From assembly GCA_902806065.1 (NCBI GenBank), contig CADCVE010000094.1, positions 1 to 64,000 of the forward strand: 64,000 nucleotides of DNA, given 5' to 3'. Shown one piece after another: positions 61,261 through 64,000 of this stretch; positions within the stretch are counted from its first letter, which is position 1; the number at the start of each line of letters is the position of its first letter. The notes below the pieces were generated by a model. The model was not told the origin of the DNA. It saw nothing but the letters and a program-made list of their open reading frames with translations, and ran no database searches. The position numbers and the translations under genes are program-made. The DNA is from an uncultured Rubrobacteraceae bacterium (GTDB taxonomy: Bacteria > Actinomycetota > Rubrobacteria > Rubrobacterales > Rubrobacteraceae).

Positions 61261-62388
61261 ATGGGCAAGGATAAGAAGCACAAGGTTTACTTTGAGCCGG
61301 TAGACATCGAGATCGAGGCGGGCGAGGAAGAGACCGTGCTCGACGCGGCGTTCCGGCAGGGTGTAATGTTGATGCACGGGTGCAAGGAAGGGCAGTGCGC
61401 GGCGTGCAAGGCGTTTTTGTTGGACGGCGATATGGATATGGACCACTTTTCCACCTTCGCGCTCAACGAGTTCGAGGAAGAGGAGGGGTACGTACTTTTG
61501 TGCCGGGCCCACGCCTACAGCGATCTGGAAGTCGAGCTTATCGGCTACCACGAGGACATGCTGCAAACGGGCATCCCCCTACAGCGGATCACCGCCGAAG
61601 TCGAAGAGATCGAAGACCTCACCCACGACATAAAGCGCCTGGTGCTCAACCTGGTGGATCCACCGGAGATGCAATTCCTCTCCGGGCAGTACGCCGAGCT
61701 TTACATCCCCGGAACCCAGGAACACCGGGCCTACTCCATGTCCAACACCCCGACCGACGACGGCCGCGCGGAGTTCATCATCAGGGTATACCAGGGGGGG
61801 CGGTTCTCCGATGACCTGCTAGACAAAAAGCTCGAGGTTGGGGACAGCATCACGATTAGTGTCCCCTATGGTGTGTTCACGCTGCGCGAGAAGTCCGATG
61901 GTGATCTCATCTTCGTCGGGGGAGGCTCCGGCATGGCGCCGATACTGTCCATCCTCAGGCACATGGCCGAGAACGGCATCGAGCGTAACGCGACCTTCTA
62001 CTACGGGGCCAGGACAAAGAAGGATCTCTTCTACCTGGACGAGATACAGGAACTGGGCGAGCAGTTGCCCGGGGAGTTCAAGTTCGTGCCAGTCCTCTCC
62101 GAGCCCGAAGAGGACGACGAGTGGGACGGGGAAACAGGTATGGTCACGGACGCGATCAACGACCTCGAGGACGACCTGAGCGGGATGGAGGCCTACATGG
62201 CCGGCCCGCCACCCATGATCGACGCCGCCATACCGGTGCTCACGAACCTGGGCCTCGGAGAAGAGCACATCTACTACGACAAGTTCACCCAGACGTCGAA
62301 GATGGAAGAGGGAGAGGAGCAGGGGGAAGAGGCAGCGGGGCAGGGAGTAGAGAGCGGGCCAGAGTTCCCCGGAAAGGCCGAGGAGTAG
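61261..62388 (+). CDS. prmB: Monooxygenase reductase (2Fe-2S, FAD, NAD(P)H)
   Basis: The 375-residue electron-transfer protein has a ferredoxin domain at the N terminus with C41, C46, C49 and C81 (HGCKEGQCAACK, LLCRAH). An FAD-binding domain (RAYSMSN) and an NAD domain (FVGGGSGMAPILSIL, MAGPPPMID) follow, with an acidic tail. It passes electrons from NAD(P)H to the hydroxylase. The frame is open to TTG 61246; ATG 61261 is preferred since that TTG touches the AAAGGAG sequence. Confidence 0.92.
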   Translation: MGKDKKHKVYFEPVDIEIEAGEEETVLDAAFRQGVMLMHGCKEGQCAACKAFLLDGDMDMDHFSTFALNEFEEEEGYVLLCRAHAYSDLEVELIGYHEDMLQTGIPLQRITAEVEEIEDLTHDIKRLVLNLVDPPEMQFLSGQYAELYIPGTQEHRAYSMSNTPTDDGRAEFIIRVYQGGRFSDDLLDKKLEVGDSITISVPYGVFTLREKSDGDLIFVGGGSGMAPILSILRHMAENGIERNATFYYGARTKKDLFYLDEIQELGEQLPGEFKFVPVLSEPEEDDEWDGETGMVTDAINDLEDDLSGMEAYMAGPPPMIDAAIPVLTNLGLGEEHIYYDKFTQTSKMEEGEEQGEEAAGQGVESGPEFPGKAEE

Positions 62389-62566
62389 GACCTTAGGCGA
62401 GGTACAAGCACTTTGCCCGCGCTCGAACGGAGGAAGGGCATAAAAAGCATATTACGCTTTGGTAGGGAGTACAGCCATACCGATGGGAAAGGGGGTGGTG
62501 CATTACGTAGAGTTTTCTTAGTGGGGTAGACAGCAGTGCGGAGAAATCAGGGAAAGGAGGTCGCTT

Positions 62567-63709
62567 TTGAGTGAACTAGCGCCAGAAGGAAGAGCATTTA
62601 CAAAGGGGTTAGGAAGAGGAGACAGAAGCATACCCCAGATAATGCTGACGGATGCTGAAGCGGGCGCGGCTGAGTTCGCGGGCTCTGACAGCCGGTCCTA
62701 CAACTACTTCGAACCCAAAAAGCGTCGCGCGACCAAGTACGAGGATGTAACGTTAGACGTTCAGCCCGATCCCGAGCGTTATCTTACCCAAAGCTGGATT
62801 CTGGGTTGGGCCAACGGAGATCTGGGGTACGACCCCAAGTGGACGAAGATACAGTCCTCCGATTGGCACGCGTTCCGCGATCCCAACGAGGAGTGGGAAA
62901 AGACGATATACATCAACAACTCCAACTCCGTACGCCAGGTCACGAACGCCATCGAGAACGCCCAGTCCGAGAACGTCTTCCAGTACTGGAACAAGAGTTG
63001 GCTTCCGATCATCGCCAAGCACGTCAGCGCCTGGGCGCACGCCGATTACGGGATCGGGATGTACGTCTTCTTGCCCGCGCAACGGGCAGCCCCAACCAAC
63101 ATGCACAACAACGCCATAGCCGTGAACTGCATGCACAAGCTGCGCACCTCCCAGGACATCATGCTCTACAACATGGAACTGATGGACGTCTTCGGAGACG
63201 AGTTCGATGGGGAGGTACACAAGGAGACCTGGCTCGAGGACCCGTCCTGGCAGGGCGTGCGGGAGAACGTCGAGCGCCTGATGAACGCCAAGGACTGGGC
63301 CGAGACCACCTTCGCCTCCAACATCGTCTTCGAGCCGCTGGTGGGCGATTTGCTCCGCAGCCAATTCGTAGCGCGGTTCGCTCCTCCGCACGGCGATTCT
63401 CTGACCCCCTCGGTGATAAGCGTAAGCCAGGCGGAGTTCACTGAGCGCGACCTCAATTATACGAGAGATATGATGACGGAATTCCTCGAGGATGAGACGC
63501 ACGGGGAAGAGAACAAGCAGCTCATGGAGGGGTGGCTCGAAGAGTGGGTCCCCTACAGCATGCAGGCGGCCAAGGGGCTCGAGCCCATCTGGTCCGAGCC
63601 GGAGGTGCAACCAGTGAGCTTCGAGGATTCGTTCGAGCAGGTCAAGAACCGGTTCGAGGGTATCCTCTCTGACCTTGGACTGCGTGTACCGGAAGGGGCG
63701 ACCCGATGA
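62567..63709 (+). CDS. prmC: Monooxygenase hydroxylase, beta subunit
   Basis: The 380-residue structural subunit of the diiron hydroxylase has no metal ligands of its own. It shows GRGDRSIPQIMLTDAEAGAAEF, the TQSWILGWANG region, WNKSWLPIIAKHVSAWAHADYGIG and LVGDLLRSQFVARFAPPHGD, as in PrmC/MimC proteins. TTG start with AAAGGAGG ahead. It overlaps the coupling-protein gene by 4 bases. The gap before it (62389-62566) holds no gene. Confidence 0.92.
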   Translation: MSELAPEGRAFTKGLGRGDRSIPQIMLTDAEAGAAEFAGSDSRSYNYFEPKKRRATKYEDVTLDVQPDPERYLTQSWILGWANGDLGYDPKWTKIQSSDWHAFRDPNEEWEKTIYINNSNSVRQVTNAIENAQSENVFQYWNKSWLPIIAKHVSAWAHADYGIGMYVFLPAQRAAPTNMHNNAIAVNCMHKLRTSQDIMLYNMELMDVFGDEFDGEVHKETWLEDPSWQGVRENVERLMNAKDWAETTFASNIVFEPLVGDLLRSQFVARFAPPHGDSLTPSVISVSQAEFTERDLNYTRDMMTEFLEDETHGEENKQLMEGWLEEWVPYSMQAAKGLEPIWSEPEVQPVSFEDSFEQVKNRFEGILSDLGLRVPEGATR

Positions 63710-64000
63710 GCGAAGAGAAGACCCAAGATGGGAAGGGGCAGGAGTTCGACCGCTCCGCGTCGGACAAGTGCGGGGTTACGATGAGCGCCAGCGTCGAAGG
63801 CAACGCCATCGCCGAGCTCATGGGCGAGAAAGAGGGGATAGAGGTCACCAAGTACCCGGCCATGATCCGGATCGACGGTGGCAAGATGATGGAGTTCGAC
63901 ATGGCGGAGATCGCCGAGCATCTGGGCGAGGAGGAGTTCACCACTGCCGACTTCGAGGTCGAGACGTCGACCCACTACGGGCGGATGGCGCGCCTCGACG
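63706..64000 (+). CDS. prmD: Monooxygenase coupling (effector) protein, cut by the window end
   Basis: 98 codons are visible, starting at ATG 63706: MSEEKTQDGKGQEFDRSASD, then CGVTMSASVEGNAIAELMGE, VTKYPAMIRIDGGKMMEFDMAEIAEHLGEEEF. The pattern fits the small coupling proteins (PrmD/MimD type) that bind the hydroxylase and gate its oxygen activation. Its start overlaps the beta-subunit stop. The 3' end is outside the window. Confidence 0.85.
   Translation, partial: MSEEKTQDGKGQEFDRSASDKCGVTMSASVEGNAIAELMGEKEGIEVTKYPAMIRIDGGKMMEFDMAEIAEHLGEEEFTTADFEVETSTHYGRMARLD

Noticed and set aside
1-64000. CRISPR array, rRNA genes, prophage or integrase genes
   Set aside because: No regularly spaced repeats, no rRNA sequence and no recombinase or phage structural genes were seen on either strand.
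54831-64000. A GroEL-like chaperonin gene as expected in mim/prm clusters
   Set aside because: No chaperonin sequence is present in the visible part of the locus; it may lie beyond the right end of the window.

Overview
The window is GC-rich bacterial chromosome with many GTG and TTG starts and long runs of overlapping genes. The gene set points to a deep-branching actinobacterium, most likely a Rubrobacter-like organism. It holds the futalosine menaquinone route, SelA/SelB with tRNA-Sec, an XPB helicase paired with a Bax1-type nuclease, an archaeal-type topoisomerase I and an actinobacterial propane-monooxygenase-type diiron system. The taxon is inferred from gene content and base composition; no rRNA is present.

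Layout. 1-2.5 kb is a decayed zone: a cytochrome-b5-like protein, an IS630 element with a frameshifted transposase, the remnant of an RTX-like gene next to that IS, a second transposase remnant and tRNA-Leu(GAG). 2.6-11.2 kb carries housekeeping genes (glycerophosphodiesterase, S-adenosylhomocysteine hydrolase, threonine/serine dehydratase), the XPB/Bax1 pair and a GH3 lipoprotein. 11.3-17 kb is a complete sugar-type ABC importer followed by an HD-domain exoribonuclease. 17-20.3 kb holds small or poorly known genes, including a broken Uma2 nuclease gene. 20.3-24.3 kb is selA-selB-tRNA-Sec, then moaC behind a possibly structured leader.

24.4-32.2 kb is a tetrapyrrole operon (precorrin-2 dehydrogenase, hemA, hemC, cobA-hemD fusion, hemB, hemL). 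A nuclease-like gene sits between hemB and hemL, bracketed by a 60-bp imperfect duplication of the hemB 3' end. 32.2-40.3 kb is a menaquinone cluster (mqnL/ubiD, mqnP/ubiA, mqnM/ubiX, menG/ubiE, polyprenyl diphosphate synthase, mqnE, mqnA, mqnC), preceded by a prenyl-synthase-like protein without the catalytic aspartates and followed by an exported amidohydrolase. mqnB and mqnD are not seen here.

40.3-54.8 kb has an intact RTX-like secreted protein, a cysteine-free IscA-like protein, a TPR protein with TatA and TatC, a decaprenyl-phosphate phosphoribosyltransferase-like gene with a flippase-like gene, topoisomerase I, then tmk-holB-ricT-like and a P1 peptidase.

54.8-64 kb is the most distinctive region: a soluble diiron monooxygenase locus split into two divergent arms. 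Rightward run the hydroxylase alpha subunit, reductase, beta subunit and coupling protein (cut by the window end). A strong hairpin terminator and a candidate second promoter lie between alpha and reductase. Leftward run an IclR regulator, an extra 2Fe-2S ferredoxin, an amidohydrolase, a DUF59/MIP18 protein and a zinc alcohol dehydrogenase. Together these suggest inducible oxidation of a small alkane, ketone or similar substrate to an alcohol, then oxidation by the dehydrogenase.

All functions come from reading motifs by eye; no database search was run.
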